Below, piece after piece: positions 34,422 through 43,331 of a stretch of 64,000 nt of DNA; position 1 is the stretch's first letter, and every line of letters begins with the position of its first letter. The position numbers were made by a program, and so were the translations under genes. The DNA comes from Thermoflexales bacterium (GTDB lineage Bacteria > Chloroflexota > Anaerolineae > J036 > Brachytrichaceae), in NCBI GenBank assembly GCA_025056965.1, contig JANWVF010000152.1:60839-124838 (forward strand). Direction: 5' to 3'. The notes under the pieces were generated by a model. That model was given only the letters and a program-made list of their open reading frames with translations. It did no database searches and had not been told where the DNA came from.

Positions 34422-35621
34422 TCAAATGTCGCGCGGGTCGTCGGTCATCATCACCAGGCGCGGTTTGAAGCGCGCGATGACGTCCACCAGGTCGCGCTGG
34501 GCGGCGATCACTTCATCAATCTTCTTGTAGGCTTGGGGCGCCTCGTCTAGCCCGCCGCCCAGCAGCTTGACACCGCGCTCGCGCAGGTATTCATCGCGCA
34601 TCCTCTTGGTGATGCTCTTGAAGGCTTCATTGCGGCTCATCTGCCGGCCGGCGCCGTGCGAGGCACTGTTCAGGGAGGCGGGGTTGCCTTTGCCGCGCAC
34701 GACGTAGCCCACGTCGCCCATCGTGCCGGGGATTACTCCCAGCACCCCCTTGCCGGCCGGCGTCGCACCCTTGCGGTGCACGTAGACTCGCCGACCGTCG
34801 GGCAATGTCTCCTCCCAGGCGAAGTTGTGATGGTTCTCGACGCTGGCCAGCACATCCAGCCCGGCGGCCGCGGCGATCTGCTTATGGATGATGCGATGGT
34901 TGGCCGCAGCGAAGCGTCCGGCCAGGTTCATCGCCAGCCAGTATTCCTGGCCGGCCTCGCTGTCCATGTCCAGCCAGGCCAAGTGCGCCAAGTCCTTGCT
35001 GAGCTCCGGGTGCAACTGGCGCGCCAACTTGCTGTAGTAGTCGGCGATCTGGAAGCCGACGCCGCGGCTGCCGCTGTGCGAGAGCAAGGCCAGATACTCG
35101 CCGGGTTGTAGGCCCAATTGAGGATCGAATTCCACGACCTCGAGATGGCCGAACTCGACGAAGTGGTTGCCGCTGCCCGACGTGCCCAGCTGCGGGATGG
35201 CCTTGGTTTCCTTGAGGTGGCGCAACAACGGCGTGGCCTTCCAGTCGGGATCGTCCAAGATGGGATCTTCGCGCGGTGGTTTCCACTCCGCGCCGGCGCC
35301 GAAGCGAGTGTTGTCGCGCAACACCTTCTCCAGGCGCCCTTGTTGACGGTCGAGCAGCGCCGGCGGCGCATCGAAGACGCTCAGTCGCATGCGACAGGCG
35401 ATGTCCACGCCCACCGCGTAAGGGATGACGGCGCCCTCAGTTGCCAGTACGCCGCCGATGGGCAAGCCATAGCCGACGTGGGCGTCGGGCATCAGCGCGC
35501 CGGCCACGCTAACCGGCAGGCGCATCGCATTATCCATCTGCGCGCGCGAGCCAGCGTCAATGTGTTCTTCCCCCCACACCGCATAAGGCAGCGGTGTTTG
35601 TCGCACCTCATCCTTTCTCAC
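34422..35621 (-). CDS. rtcB: RtcB-family RNA ligase
   Basis: A 399-residue member of the RtcB family, which joins 2',3'-cyclic phosphate and 5'-OH RNA ends using GTP and Mn2+. Motifs are DAHVGYGLPIGGVLAT, the metal cysteine in VGVDIACRMRLS (family usually DIGCGM), LGTSGSGNHFVEFG, the histidines in VENHHNFAWEE, and the guanylylation-site region ASHGAGRQMSRNEA. Codon 1 is GTG; an extended -10 (TGCTAGGAT) lies 6 nt upstream, favouring a leaderless start. No archease or RtcA gene is adjacent. Confidence 0.93.
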   Translation of the reverse strand: MRKDEVRQTPLPYAVWGEEHIDAGSRAQMDNAMRLPVSVAGALMPDAHVGYGLPIGGVLATEGAVIPYAVGVDIACRMRLSVFDAPPALLDRQQGRLEKVLRDNTRFGAGAEWKPPREDPILDDPDWKATPLLRHLKETKAIPQLGTSGSGNHFVEFGHLEVVEFDPQLGLQPGEYLALLSHSGSRGVGFQIADYYSKLARQLHPELSKDLAHLAWLDMDSEAGQEYWLAMNLAGRFAAANHRIIHKQIAAAAGLDVLASVENHHNFAWEETLPDGRRVYVHRKGATPAGKGVLGVIPGTMGDVGYVVRGKGNPASLNSASHGAGRQMSRNEAFKSITKRMRDEYLRERGVKLLGGGLDEAPQAYKKIDEVIAAQRDLVDVIARFKPRLVMMTDDPRDI

Positions 35622-35627
35622 GCCACT

Positions 35628-35636
35628 ATCCTAGCA
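35628..35636 (-). promoter_or_regulatory. Extended -10 promoter of rtcB
   Basis: TG-C-TAGGAT on the minus strand, 6 nt before the GTG start at 35621. Confidence 0.45.
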
Positions 35637-35670
35637 TGCCCTCTGAGCCTCGTCCCTCCGGAAATGCAAC

Positions 35671-36327
35671 CTAGCGCACCACGCCGACGCACATGCCATC
35701 GCCGATCGGCACGAGCAGCGAAAGCAAGCGCGGATCGGCAGCCATGCGCTGGTTGAAAGCCCGGATAGCCAAGACGAAGTCGCGAGCGTCCTCAGGTGGC
35801 GACGGGTTCCAGGCCAGCCCACGCGCCGAAGCGTTATCGCCGACGATCACGCCGCCTTTGCGCACCAAGTCCAGCGCCGCATCCACGTAGTCCAAGTACT
35901 CCGCCTTCTCCGCGTCAATGAACGCCAAGTCAAACGGCGCCTCATCGCGCAGTTGCGGCAGGATGGCGCGAGCATCACCTTCGCGCACTTCGACGCGGTC
36001 GGTCAAGCCGGCGCGGGCGACGTTCTCACGCGTAGTCTGCGCGTGCAGCGGATTAATCTCGATGGTGATCAGTTTGCCGTCGGGCGGCAGCGCGCGCGCC
36101 ATCCAGATTGTGCTGTAGCCGAACAGTGCTCCGACTTCTAGGACTTTCCGCGCGCCGGTCGCACCTATCAAAATCTGCAAGAACCGCCCCTGCTCCGGCG
36201 CAATGTGGATTTGCGGAATGCCCTTCGCCTTAGCTTCCGCCGGCAGGCGACGCAGCAGCTCGTCTTCGGCGGCGAACGTCTCGACGATATATGCATACAT
36301 CTCCTGGGTCATCGGTGTGCCTTTCAT
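35671..36327 (-). CDS. Class I SAM-dependent O-methyltransferase (catechol/caffeoyl-CoA type)
   Basis: A 218-residue methyltransferase. It has the SAM motif VLEVGALFGYSTIWMARALP, the acidic residue after KLITIEINP, the metal-binding region FDLAFIDAEKAEYLDYVDAA, and GGVIVGDNASARG. This pattern marks the O-methyltransferase_3 family acting on catechols or similar phenols, usually with divalent metal. TATGAT lies 6 nt before the ATG at 36327; AAAGG before an inner ATG (36312) makes that a second possible start. It is divergent from the penicillin-binding protein gene. Confidence 0.9.
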   Translation of the reverse strand: MKGTPMTQEMYAYIVETFAAEDELLRRLPAEAKAKGIPQIHIAPEQGRFLQILIGATGARKVLEVGALFGYSTIWMARALPPDGKLITIEINPLHAQTTRENVARAGLTDRVEVREGDARAILPQLRDEAPFDLAFIDAEKAEYLDYVDAALDLVRKGGVIVGDNASARGLAWNPSPPEDARDFVLAIRAFNQRMAADPRLLSLLVPIGDGMCVGVVR

Positions 36328-36333
36328 GCGGCG

Positions 36334-36375
36334 ATCATAGCCTGCTGCTATTCAAGTGGGTGAATTGGGTATCAT
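36334..36375. promoter_or_regulatory. Divergent promoter pair between methyltransferase and PBP genes
   Basis: Minus-strand TATGAT (36339-36334) is 6 nt before the ATG at 36327. Plus-strand TATCAT (36370-36375) is 10 nt before the ATG at 36386. The two -10 boxes are only 30 bp apart, so polymerases could interfere with each other. Confidence 0.45.
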
Positions 36376-36385
36376 TCGCGCTGCG

Positions 36386-39300
36386 ATGGAGGCCAACCAT
36401 CTCATTCGTATGCGCCGGCGCCGGCGACTCGCGCGTCGCAGTGGACCGGTACAGCGCCTGCTGCAGATCGTCGTGCCCACTGTAATCATTGCAGCGGCGA
36501 TCGCGATCGGCATTCCGGCGACCAGTGCGCTCGCCGCGAGTGCAATCTACGCCTCGCTCACCCGCGATCTGCCTGACCCGACGCAAATCAAAAAGGCTGA
36601 AGAAGACTTCCAGACCACCAAGATCTACGACCGCAACGGGGCGCTCCTCTACGAGGTCATTGACCCTACCGGCGGCGACCGACAGTGGACTGAACTGAGC
36701 GCTATTTCGCCCTACCTGCTGTGCGCCACGGTCGCCATTGAGGACAAGACGTTCTACGATAACCAGGGCTTCGACCTGCGCGGCATCGCGCGCGCGTTCG
36801 TCGCCAACCTGCAGGGCGGCGCGACACAAGGCGGATCGGGCATCACGCAGCAGCTCGTCAAGTCGGTGATCCTGCCGCCGGAGGAACGCGCCGGCCCCGG
36901 CCGCACCACCGCTGTCAAAATTAAGGAAGTGCTGCTGGCCGCCGAGATCACTCGGCGTTACTCCAAGAACGAGATCTTGGAGTGGTATCTGAACACCAAC
37001 TTCTACGGCAATCTCGCCTACGGGATCGAGGCCGCTTCGCGCGTGTACTTTAATAAGAGCGCCAAGGATTTGACGTTGGCCGAAGCGGCCATGCTGGCGC
37101 CCATCCCGCAGTTCCCCAAGCAAAACCCGTTCGACAACCCGAACGAAGCCAAGTTTCGCCAATCGCTGGTGCTGGACATGATGGTGGAGCGCAGCCAGAT
37201 GGGCGTGCCGGGTTGCAACGTGACGCAGAAGCAGGCCGCCGAGGCCAAGTTGCAGCCGCTGCAATACGCAAACCGGACGCAGCGCTTCAATATCCAGGCG
37301 CCGCACTTCTCGGTCTATGCCAAGGACAAGGCCATCGAACTGCTCGGCGACCACCTGGGCATCGGCACGGAAGCGGCGCAACAGCTCGTCGAACGCGGCG
37401 GCCTGAAAATCTACACCACGCTCGACCTCAACATAGACAACCAAGCGCGGGCGCTGGCCAACCGGCACATCGCCAAACTGCAGGCCGAGAATCGCAACGT
37501 GAACAACGCCTCGGTCGTGGTGATCAAGCAGGATACTGGCGAGATCCTAGCCATGGTCGGCAGCCTAGACTACTTCAATGATGCGATTGACGGCAAGTTC
37601 AACGTCGCCACCGGCCTACGCCAGCCCGGCTCGGCTTTCAAGCCGATCACCTACCTGGAGCTGCTGCGCCAGGGCGCCTCGCCGGCGACGCTCTTCTGGG
37701 ACGTGCGCACGGCGTTCGACGTCGGCGGCGTCGAACCCTATCTGCCGGAGAACTACGATCGTAAGTTCCACGGGCCGGTGCTTATGCGCCAGGCCTTAGC
37801 GCGCTCATACAACATCCCGGCGGTGGACGCGCTCAACCGCGCCGGCATCGGCAACGTCATCCGATTGGCGCATCGCCTTGGCATCACCGACCTCGACCGC
37901 GGGCTGAGCTTCTACGGTTTGGCGCTCACCCTCGGTGGCGGTGAGGTCAAGCTGCTCGACCTGACCTACGCCTATGCCACCATCGCTAACGGCGGCTCGA
38001 TGATCGGCGCGCCGCGCCCGGCTTCACAGAGGAAATTCGGCCATCGCGACCTCGACCCGGTCGCCATCTTGCGCGTGGAGGACAGCAAGGGCAAGGTGCT
38101 CTATGAGTATCGCCCGGCCGTCAACCCCGACTTGCTGGGCCCGGACAGCAAGCGGCTGACCTACCTGCTCACCAGCATCATGTCGGATCCGCGCGCGCGC
38201 GCGGCAGCGTTCGGCTACCCCTCGGTGCTCGACCTATCCGGCCCGCGGCCGGCCGCCGTGAAAACCGGCACGACCAACGACTACCGCGACAACTGGACGC
38301 TGGGTTTCACCACCGACTTCACCGTCGGCGTGTGGGTGGGCAACACCGACAACAGCCCCATGAGCCAAGGCGTGACCGGCCTCACCGGCGCCGCGCCCAT
38401 CTGGCACGATGTGATGGAGTATCTACACAGTGGCCGAGAGATCCGCAACTTCCCACAACCAGACGGGTTGATCCAGCGGCCAGTTTGCCAAATAGACGGG
38501 CTGGCCCCCAACGGAGTCTGCCCAACGGTGATGGAACTCTTCATCCCCGGCACCGAGCCCCAGCAGCAAAGCACGATGGTTCAGCTCTTCCCGATCAACA
38601 TCGAGACCGGCAAACTCGCCCTGCCCGGCACGCCCGCCGAGCTGATCGAGACGCGCCCGATGTATGTCTTCCCGCCGCAGGCGCAGGACTGGTATGCCTC
38701 GCTGAGCGATGAGGAGAAGGCGAAGCTTCCACAGGCGCCGACCGACTTCGACACCCGCTTTGGCGGGCTGGTCACTTCCGGTGACGTGGCGATCAGCTAT
38801 CCGGCCAACAACAGCTACATCAGCGCCGTGCTGGCCCCAACCTACGACTTGAATGCGCCGGCCGACCCCAATCTTCCGCCGCCGCTGCCCCCGGGCATCG
38901 TGCAGATCCGCGGCAACGCGCGCGGAGGCAACTGGATGTCGTATCGCGTCTCGTTCGCGCCGGGCTGGTCGCCGGCGCCGGAGCAGTGGATTCAAATCGG
39001 CCCGGATCACGCCGAACAGGTGAGCGACGGGGTGCTGGAGAACTGGGACATCAGGAATCTGCCGGCCGGCCAATACTCCCTCAAAGTCTCGCGTTTCGAG
39101 AGCGACGGCAACGTTACCGAGGCCGTGACGCAGGTGACGATTGACAATACGCCGCCAAAAATCACGCTCATCCAGCCGCGTTCCGGCGAGACCTTCAGCG
39201 CCAAGCAGGACGAATGGGTCACCATCGTCGCCGACATCCAGGACAATTACTCGATCAGCAAGGTGGAATTCTTCGCCAACGGCGAGCTGTTCGCCACGCG

Positions 39301-39436
39301 CACGGTCGCGCCGTTCACTGCGCGCTGGACCATTCGCACCGACGGACCCGTAGAGCTATACGTGGTAGCCTACGACGGCGCCGGCAATCGTACCGAGAGC
39401 GCGCGCGTGAATGTCAGCACCAGCATTGGGCGCTGA
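36386..39436 (+). CDS. Bifunctional class A penicillin-binding protein (PBP1A type)
   Basis: A 1016-residue peptidoglycan synthase. A basic N-terminus and one transmembrane helix (about 24-52) lead to a GT51 transglycosylase domain (catalytic Glu in ATVAIEDKTFYDNQGFD, then GGSGITQQLVKSV). The transpeptidase domain has SxxK in RQPGSAFKPIT, the SxN motif in ALARSYNIPAVD and KTG in AVKTGTTNDYRDN. The C-terminal 250 residues are an extension ending in an Ig-like domain (DNTPPKITLIQPRSGETF), longer than usual and probably wall-facing. It supports a cell wall without an outer membrane. Confidence 0.95.
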   Translation: MEANHLIRMRRRRRLARRSGPVQRLLQIVVPTVIIAAAIAIGIPATSALAASAIYASLTRDLPDPTQIKKAEEDFQTTKIYDRNGALLYEVIDPTGGDRQWTELSAISPYLLCATVAIEDKTFYDNQGFDLRGIARAFVANLQGGATQGGSGITQQLVKSVILPPEERAGPGRTTAVKIKEVLLAAEITRRYSKNEILEWYLNTNFYGNLAYGIEAASRVYFNKSAKDLTLAEAAMLAPIPQFPKQNPFDNPNEAKFRQSLVLDMMVERSQMGVPGCNVTQKQAAEAKLQPLQYANRTQRFNIQAPHFSVYAKDKAIELLGDHLGIGTEAAQQLVERGGLKIYTTLDLNIDNQARALANRHIAKLQAENRNVNNASVVVIKQDTGEILAMVGSLDYFNDAIDGKFNVATGLRQPGSAFKPITYLELLRQGASPATLFWDVRTAFDVGGVEPYLPENYDRKFHGPVLMRQALARSYNIPAVDALNRAGIGNVIRLAHRLGITDLDRGLSFYGLALTLGGGEVKLLDLTYAYATIANGGSMIGAPRPASQRKFGHRDLDPVAILRVEDSKGKVLYEYRPAVNPDLLGPDSKRLTYLLTSIMSDPRARAAAFGYPSVLDLSGPRPAAVKTGTTNDYRDNWTLGFTTDFTVGVWVGNTDNSPMSQGVTGLTGAAPIWHDVMEYLHSGREIRNFPQPDGLIQRPVCQIDGLAPNGVCPTVMELFIPGTEPQQQSTMVQLFPINIETGKLALPGTPAELIETRPMYVFPPQAQDWYASLSDEEKAKLPQAPTDFDTRFGGLVTSGDVAISYPANNSYISAVLAPTYDLNAPADPNLPPPLPPGIVQIRGNARGGNWMSYRVSFAPGWSPAPEQWIQIGPDHAEQVSDGVLENWDIRNLPAGQYSLKVSRFESDGNVTEAVTQVTIDNTPPKITLIQPRSGETFSAKQDEWVTIVADIQDNYSISKVEFFANGELFATRTVAPFTARWTIRTDGPVELYVVAYDGAGNRTESARVNVSTSIGR

Positions 39437-39465
39437 CCGCGCGGCCGAACGACTAACCGACACAT

Positions 39466-40401
39466 ATGCACCCGAGAATCCTAAATGCGCCGCGCGTGTG
39501 GTATCGCCGGATGCGTCGCCCGGTCAAAGGGTTGTTGCAGCTCACACGCTATAAGGAGTATGTCCTTTTTGTCACCGTCACCACGCTGCTAGGCGCCAAG
39601 CTGGGGGGCGGCACATTCGACCATCACCTGCTCATCGTCCTCGCGGCAAACATTCTGGTCGTGGGGTTTGCCTTCATGTACAACGACGTAGAAGACGCAC
39701 CGGACGACGCGCTGGACGCCAAGAAGGCGCGGCGCAACCCGATCAGCGCCGGCATGATCTCGCCGCGCATCGGCAAGGCTGCCTGCCTGGTTGTGAGCGT
39801 GCTGGTGCTCGGCCTATACGCCATGCTGGGCAACATGACCTTTCTGCTCGGCGCGTTGTGCCTGGGTTTGGCCTTCCTCTACTCTTGGCGCATGGCGCGC
39901 CTGAAGGCCGTTCCGGTGGCCGATCTGCTCTCGCACGGGTTGTCGCTAGCCGGGCTGCAGTTCCTATGCGCCTACTTCGCCTTCGACCAAGGCAAACCGT
40001 ACAGCTGGCTGTTCTTCTTGTTCGTGACGCTCATCTCGGTCTACGGCGAACTCAACAACGAGCTGCGCGACATCGAGGTAGATCGCAAGGCCGGCATTCG
40101 CCACACGGCCGACCTCATCGGCGTGCGATGGACGAAGGTGTTGATGATCGCGTCGCTGATCGGCGCAGTTGCACTACTGGCCATCTTTCTGGCGATGGAG
40201 ATGATCCCGCGCTGGCTGCTGATCGTGCCGCTGGTCGTCGCGCCGATGCTGTTCGCCGAGCAGTTGTGGCACCTGATCCAGCGCAAGTCCGACGTGATGG
40301 AAGACCGCGAAGACATGCACGAACCGGCCGTCCTCGTCGGCTTGGTCACTTGCGTCGTTTGGTTCGTGGCCGACAAGATGCCGTATGTGAGGTTCTTTTG
40401 A
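39466..40401 (+). CDS. UbiA-family prenyltransferase
   Basis: A 311-residue polytopic membrane enzyme that would transfer a prenyl chain to an aromatic or lipid acceptor. Both Asp-rich motifs are present: NDVEDAPDDALD near residue 68 and ELRDIEVDRKAGIRHTADLIG near residue 200. About eight hydrophobic helices are seen. The acceptor is not predictable; menaquinone, heme, chlorophyll or archaeal-type lipid synthesis are all possible. It lies 29 nt after the PBP gene, suggesting co-transcription, perhaps linked to envelope synthesis. Confidence 0.9.
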   Translation: MHPRILNAPRVWYRRMRRPVKGLLQLTRYKEYVLFVTVTTLLGAKLGGGTFDHHLLIVLAANILVVGFAFMYNDVEDAPDDALDAKKARRNPISAGMISPRIGKAACLVVSVLVLGLYAMLGNMTFLLGALCLGLAFLYSWRMARLKAVPVADLLSHGLSLAGLQFLCAYFAFDQGKPYSWLFFLFVTLISVYGELNNELRDIEVDRKAGIRHTADLIGVRWTKVLMIASLIGAVALLAIFLAMEMIPRWLLIVPLVVAPMLFAEQLWHLIQRKSDVMEDREDMHEPAVLVGLVTCVVWFVADKMPYVRFF

Positions 40402-40426
40402 CGGTCGCCAACGGCGCGATCATCTG

Positions 40427-41935
40427 CTACAAGCCAATCCACACCGATTTGACCTGGGTGTATAGCTCCAGGGCCTCGTGACCCATCTCGCGACCGAATC
40501 CGCTCTGCTTGTAGCCGCCGAACGGCGAGGCCGGATCGAACTGGCTGTAGCAGTTCACCCACACCGTGCCTGCGCGCAGCAGCCCGGCCAGCCGATGCGC
40601 CTTGCTCACGTCGCGCGTCCATATGCCGGCTGCCAAGCCATACGGCGTGTTGTTGGCCCGCGCGGCGACCTCCTCGATCGAGTCGAACGGCGAGGCGGCC
40701 AGCACCGGCCCGAAGATCTCCTCGCGCATGATGGTCATGTCGTCGCGCACGTCCTCGAAGACCGTGGGCGCGAGGAAGTAGCCACCTTCGGGAGCCTGTG
40801 GCGGCCGCGTGCCGCCGGTGCGCAGGCGAGCGCCCTGCTCTAGGCCGGCTGCCACATAGCCCTGCACGCGGGCGAGTTGTTCGCGCGATACTAACGGTCC
40901 CATCTCGACGCCTGCCTGCAGGCCGGGGCCGACCTTGATGGCCGCGGCGCGCTCGGCCAAGCCGGCCATCACTTCGTCGTAGACGCGACGATGCACGAAC
41001 AGGCGCGCGCCGGCGTTGCAGCTCTGGCCGGCGTTGCTGAAGATGCCGTAGGCCGCGCCGATCACCGCCTTGGACACGTCGGCGTCATCCAGGATGATCT
41101 GCGGGCTCTTGCCTCCCAGCTCCAGTGACAACCGCTTGAGGTTGCCCGCTGCGGCGCGCATGATGATCTTGCCCACTTCGGTGCTGCCGGTGAAAGCGAT
41201 CTTGTCCACGCCTGGGTGAGCGGTCAGCGCCGCTCCGGCCGTCTCGCCGAAACCGATGACGAGCTGGATCACGCCATCCGGGAAGCCGGCCTCTTGGGCC
41301 AGTTCGCACACCCGAACGGCGGTCAGCGGCGTCTGCTCGGCCGGCTTCAGAATGACGCAGTTGCCGGCAGCCAGCGCCGGGGCCAACTTCCACGCGATCA
41401 TGCTGAGCGGGAAGTTCCAAGGGATGATCGCGCCGACCACGCCCACCGGCTCGCGCAGCGTGTAGTTCAGCCGGTCGGGGATGGACACCGGCTTGACGTC
41501 GCCTTCGATCTTGGTCGGCCAACCGGCATAATAGCGGAACATGCGCACGCTCGAGGCCACCTCGCCCTCGGCGGCCGTGAGCGGCTTACCGTTCTCCAGC
41601 GTGATGAGCTGGGCGAGCGTTTGCCGGTCGGCCTCGATCAAGTCGGCCAGCCGGTGCAGCAGGCGCTCACGGTCGTGCGGCGTCATGCGCCGCCAGGGGT
41701 GGCGCGGGTTGTCGAAGATTTCGCGCGCAGCAGCGACGGCACGATCCACGTCCTCGGCGTCGGCTTCGCACACAGTAGCGAATACGAGGCCGGTCGCGGG
41801 GTCATCCTTGTCGAAGGTGCGGCCTGCAGCTGCAGTCACCCATCGGCCGCCGATCCACAATCGCTTGGGCTGATCTCGCAGGAAGGCCAGGGTCGTCGGA
41901 TGAAGCTGCGCGCCGTAGGGTAACGGGTGAAGCAT
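40427..41935 (-). CDS. NAD(P)-dependent aldehyde dehydrogenase
   Basis: A 502-residue aldehyde dehydrogenase oxidising an aldehyde to the acid. The cofactor motif is VVGAIIPWNFPLSMIAWKLA, with FTGSTEVGKIIM, the catalytic Glu in LSLELGGKSPQIIL and the catalytic Cys in SNAGQSCNAGARLFVH. The gene starts 9 nt after the stop of a serine-palmitoyltransferase-like gene, so a long-chain or amino-aldehyde substrate is possible. A paralogue of the same length is at 56297-57805. Confidence 0.94.
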   Translation of the reverse strand: MLHPLPYGAQLHPTTLAFLRDQPKRLWIGGRWVTAAAGRTFDKDDPATGLVFATVCEADAEDVDRAVAAAREIFDNPRHPWRRMTPHDRERLLHRLADLIEADRQTLAQLITLENGKPLTAAEGEVASSVRMFRYYAGWPTKIEGDVKPVSIPDRLNYTLREPVGVVGAIIPWNFPLSMIAWKLAPALAAGNCVILKPAEQTPLTAVRVCELAQEAGFPDGVIQLVIGFGETAGAALTAHPGVDKIAFTGSTEVGKIIMRAAAGNLKRLSLELGGKSPQIILDDADVSKAVIGAAYGIFSNAGQSCNAGARLFVHRRVYDEVMAGLAERAAAIKVGPGLQAGVEMGPLVSREQLARVQGYVAAGLEQGARLRTGGTRPPQAPEGGYFLAPTVFEDVRDDMTIMREEIFGPVLAASPFDSIEEVAARANNTPYGLAAGIWTRDVSKAHRLAGLLRAGTVWVNCYSQFDPASPFGGYKQSGFGREMGHEALELYTQVKSVWIGL

Positions 41936-41944
41936 GCGCAGGCC

Positions 41945-43150
41945 TCACACCCGGCTCAACTCCAGAAAGCCGGTCTGCTGCCCGACGCGCTCGAAGACCT
42001 CAAGCACGGTTTCGATCTGCTCGTCGGTATGTGTGGCCATGTAGCTGGTGCGCAGCAGGCTCTTGGAGGGTGGGACGGCCGGGGGCAACACCGGGTTCGT
42101 GTAGACGCCCTGATCGTAGAGCGACTTCCACATGAAGATGGTGTGCATCTCGTTCTTGATGATCACCGGCACGATCGGCGTCACGCTTTGGCCGCAGTCG
42201 TAGCCCATGCTGCGCAGCCCATCGCGCACCTTCGCCGATTGCACATGGACGCGCTGCACGTAGCTTGGATCCTCCTCGATGACGTCGAGGCAAGCCAGCA
42301 CGGTGGCCACGTTAGCCGGGGGCATGGAGGCACTGAAGATGAGCGAGCGGGCGTGGTGTTGGATGTAGTCAATGACGTCGCGATCGCCAGCGACGACACC
42401 ACCCAGCGAGGCGAACGACTTGCTAAACGTGCCCATGATCACGTCCACCTCGTCCACACAGTTGAAGTGGAAGTGCGTGCCGCGTCCGCCCTCGCCCATC
42501 ACACCTAGGCCGTGTGCGTCGTCCACGAACAGGCGCGCGCCGTAGCGCTTCGCCAGCGTGATGATCTCTGGCAATGGCGCGAGGTCGCCGCCCATCGAAT
42601 ACACGCCATCCACCACGATCAGCTTGGGCGCGTCGCCGCACTCTTTGAGCACACGCTCCAAATCGTCCAGGTCGTTGTGCTTGAAGCGCTTGAACTGGCA
42701 GCCGGCCATCCTGATCGCGTCCACCAGCGAGGCGTGAATTTCACGGTCGCCGATGACGATGTCGTTCCTATCCATCAGCGCAGTGATCGCACCCAGGTTG
42801 GCCTGGTAGCCGGTGCCGAAGATCAGAGCGGCTTCCTTGCCCAAGAAATGCGCCAAGCGGCGCTCCAGCTCCTTGTGCAACTCCAACGTGCCGTTTAGGA
42901 AGCGACTGCCGGTGCAGGACGTGCCGTAGCGCTCGATCGCCTCGATCGCGGCTCGGCGCACGTGCGGATGCGTGGTCAGCCCCAAGTAGTTGTTCGAGCC
43001 GATCATGATCAGCCGATGGTCACCGATGCAGACTTCGGTGCCTTCGGTCTCGGAGAGTGGTTTGAAGTAAGGGTAGATGCCCTGTTCACGCCCCATGCGG
43101 GCAGCGGCGAGGACGGGGTCTTTCGCAATCTTGTCAAACAGATCAGCCAT
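41945..43150 (-). CDS. Alpha-oxoamine synthase, serine palmitoyltransferase-like
   Basis: A 401-residue PLP enzyme of the alpha-oxoamine synthase family (SPT, KBL, BioF, HemA), which condenses an amino acid with an acyl-CoA. The PLP lysine is in GTFSKSFASLGGVVAGD, and the substrate region has GTSCTGSRFLNGTLELHKEL and DGVYSMGGDLAPLPEI. ARSLIFSASMPPANVATVLA and SYMATHTDEQI resemble bacterial serine palmitoyltransferase more than E. coli KBL. If so it makes 3-ketosphinganine for sphingolipids; other sphingolipid genes are not in the window. KBL or BioF activity remains possible. Confidence 0.82.
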   Translation of the reverse strand: MADLFDKIAKDPVLAAARMGREQGIYPYFKPLSETEGTEVCIGDHRLIMIGSNNYLGLTTHPHVRRAAIEAIERYGTSCTGSRFLNGTLELHKELERRLAHFLGKEAALIFGTGYQANLGAITALMDRNDIVIGDREIHASLVDAIRMAGCQFKRFKHNDLDDLERVLKECGDAPKLIVVDGVYSMGGDLAPLPEIITLAKRYGARLFVDDAHGLGVMGEGGRGTHFHFNCVDEVDVIMGTFSKSFASLGGVVAGDRDVIDYIQHHARSLIFSASMPPANVATVLACLDVIEEDPSYVQRVHVQSAKVRDGLRSMGYDCGQSVTPIVPVIIKNEMHTIFMWKSLYDQGVYTNPVLPPAVPPSKSLLRTSYMATHTDEQIETVLEVFERVGQQTGFLELSRV

Positions 43151-43294
43151 CGTCTTTCGATCCTTCGTGGTGAAATGACGCGAATGCGGAATCTCGGTCG
43201 CGCGAGAACGCTCGCGTTCCGCTTCGACGGCCCGTTCGGATCAAGCCGGCCCAGGCCTATGGGATTATACGTGTTGCGGTCGCGGTGGATACGT

Positions 43295-43320
43295 GTGGGC
43301 GAAGGGTTGCCTTCGCCCAC
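43295..43320 (-). terminator. Perfect stem-loop after the EF-G-like gene
   Basis: GTGGGCGAAGG - GTTG - CCTTCGCCCAC: an 11-bp perfect stem, 12 nt beyond the stop at 43332. It lacks a T-run. Its sequence belongs to the GTRGGCGA palindrome group also seen at 45556 and 50453, so it may be a repeat acting as transcript end. Confidence 0.5.
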
Positions 43321-43331
43321 AGCCGATCGGC

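Noticed and set aside
36335..37468. Minus-strand open frame opposite the penicillin-binding protein gene
   Set aside because: Antisense to a conserved domain with clear motifs; no protein-family pattern.
43295..43320. Classical rho-independent terminator
   Set aside because: The stem is perfect but no T-run follows on either strand, so it is listed only as a weak terminator or repeat.
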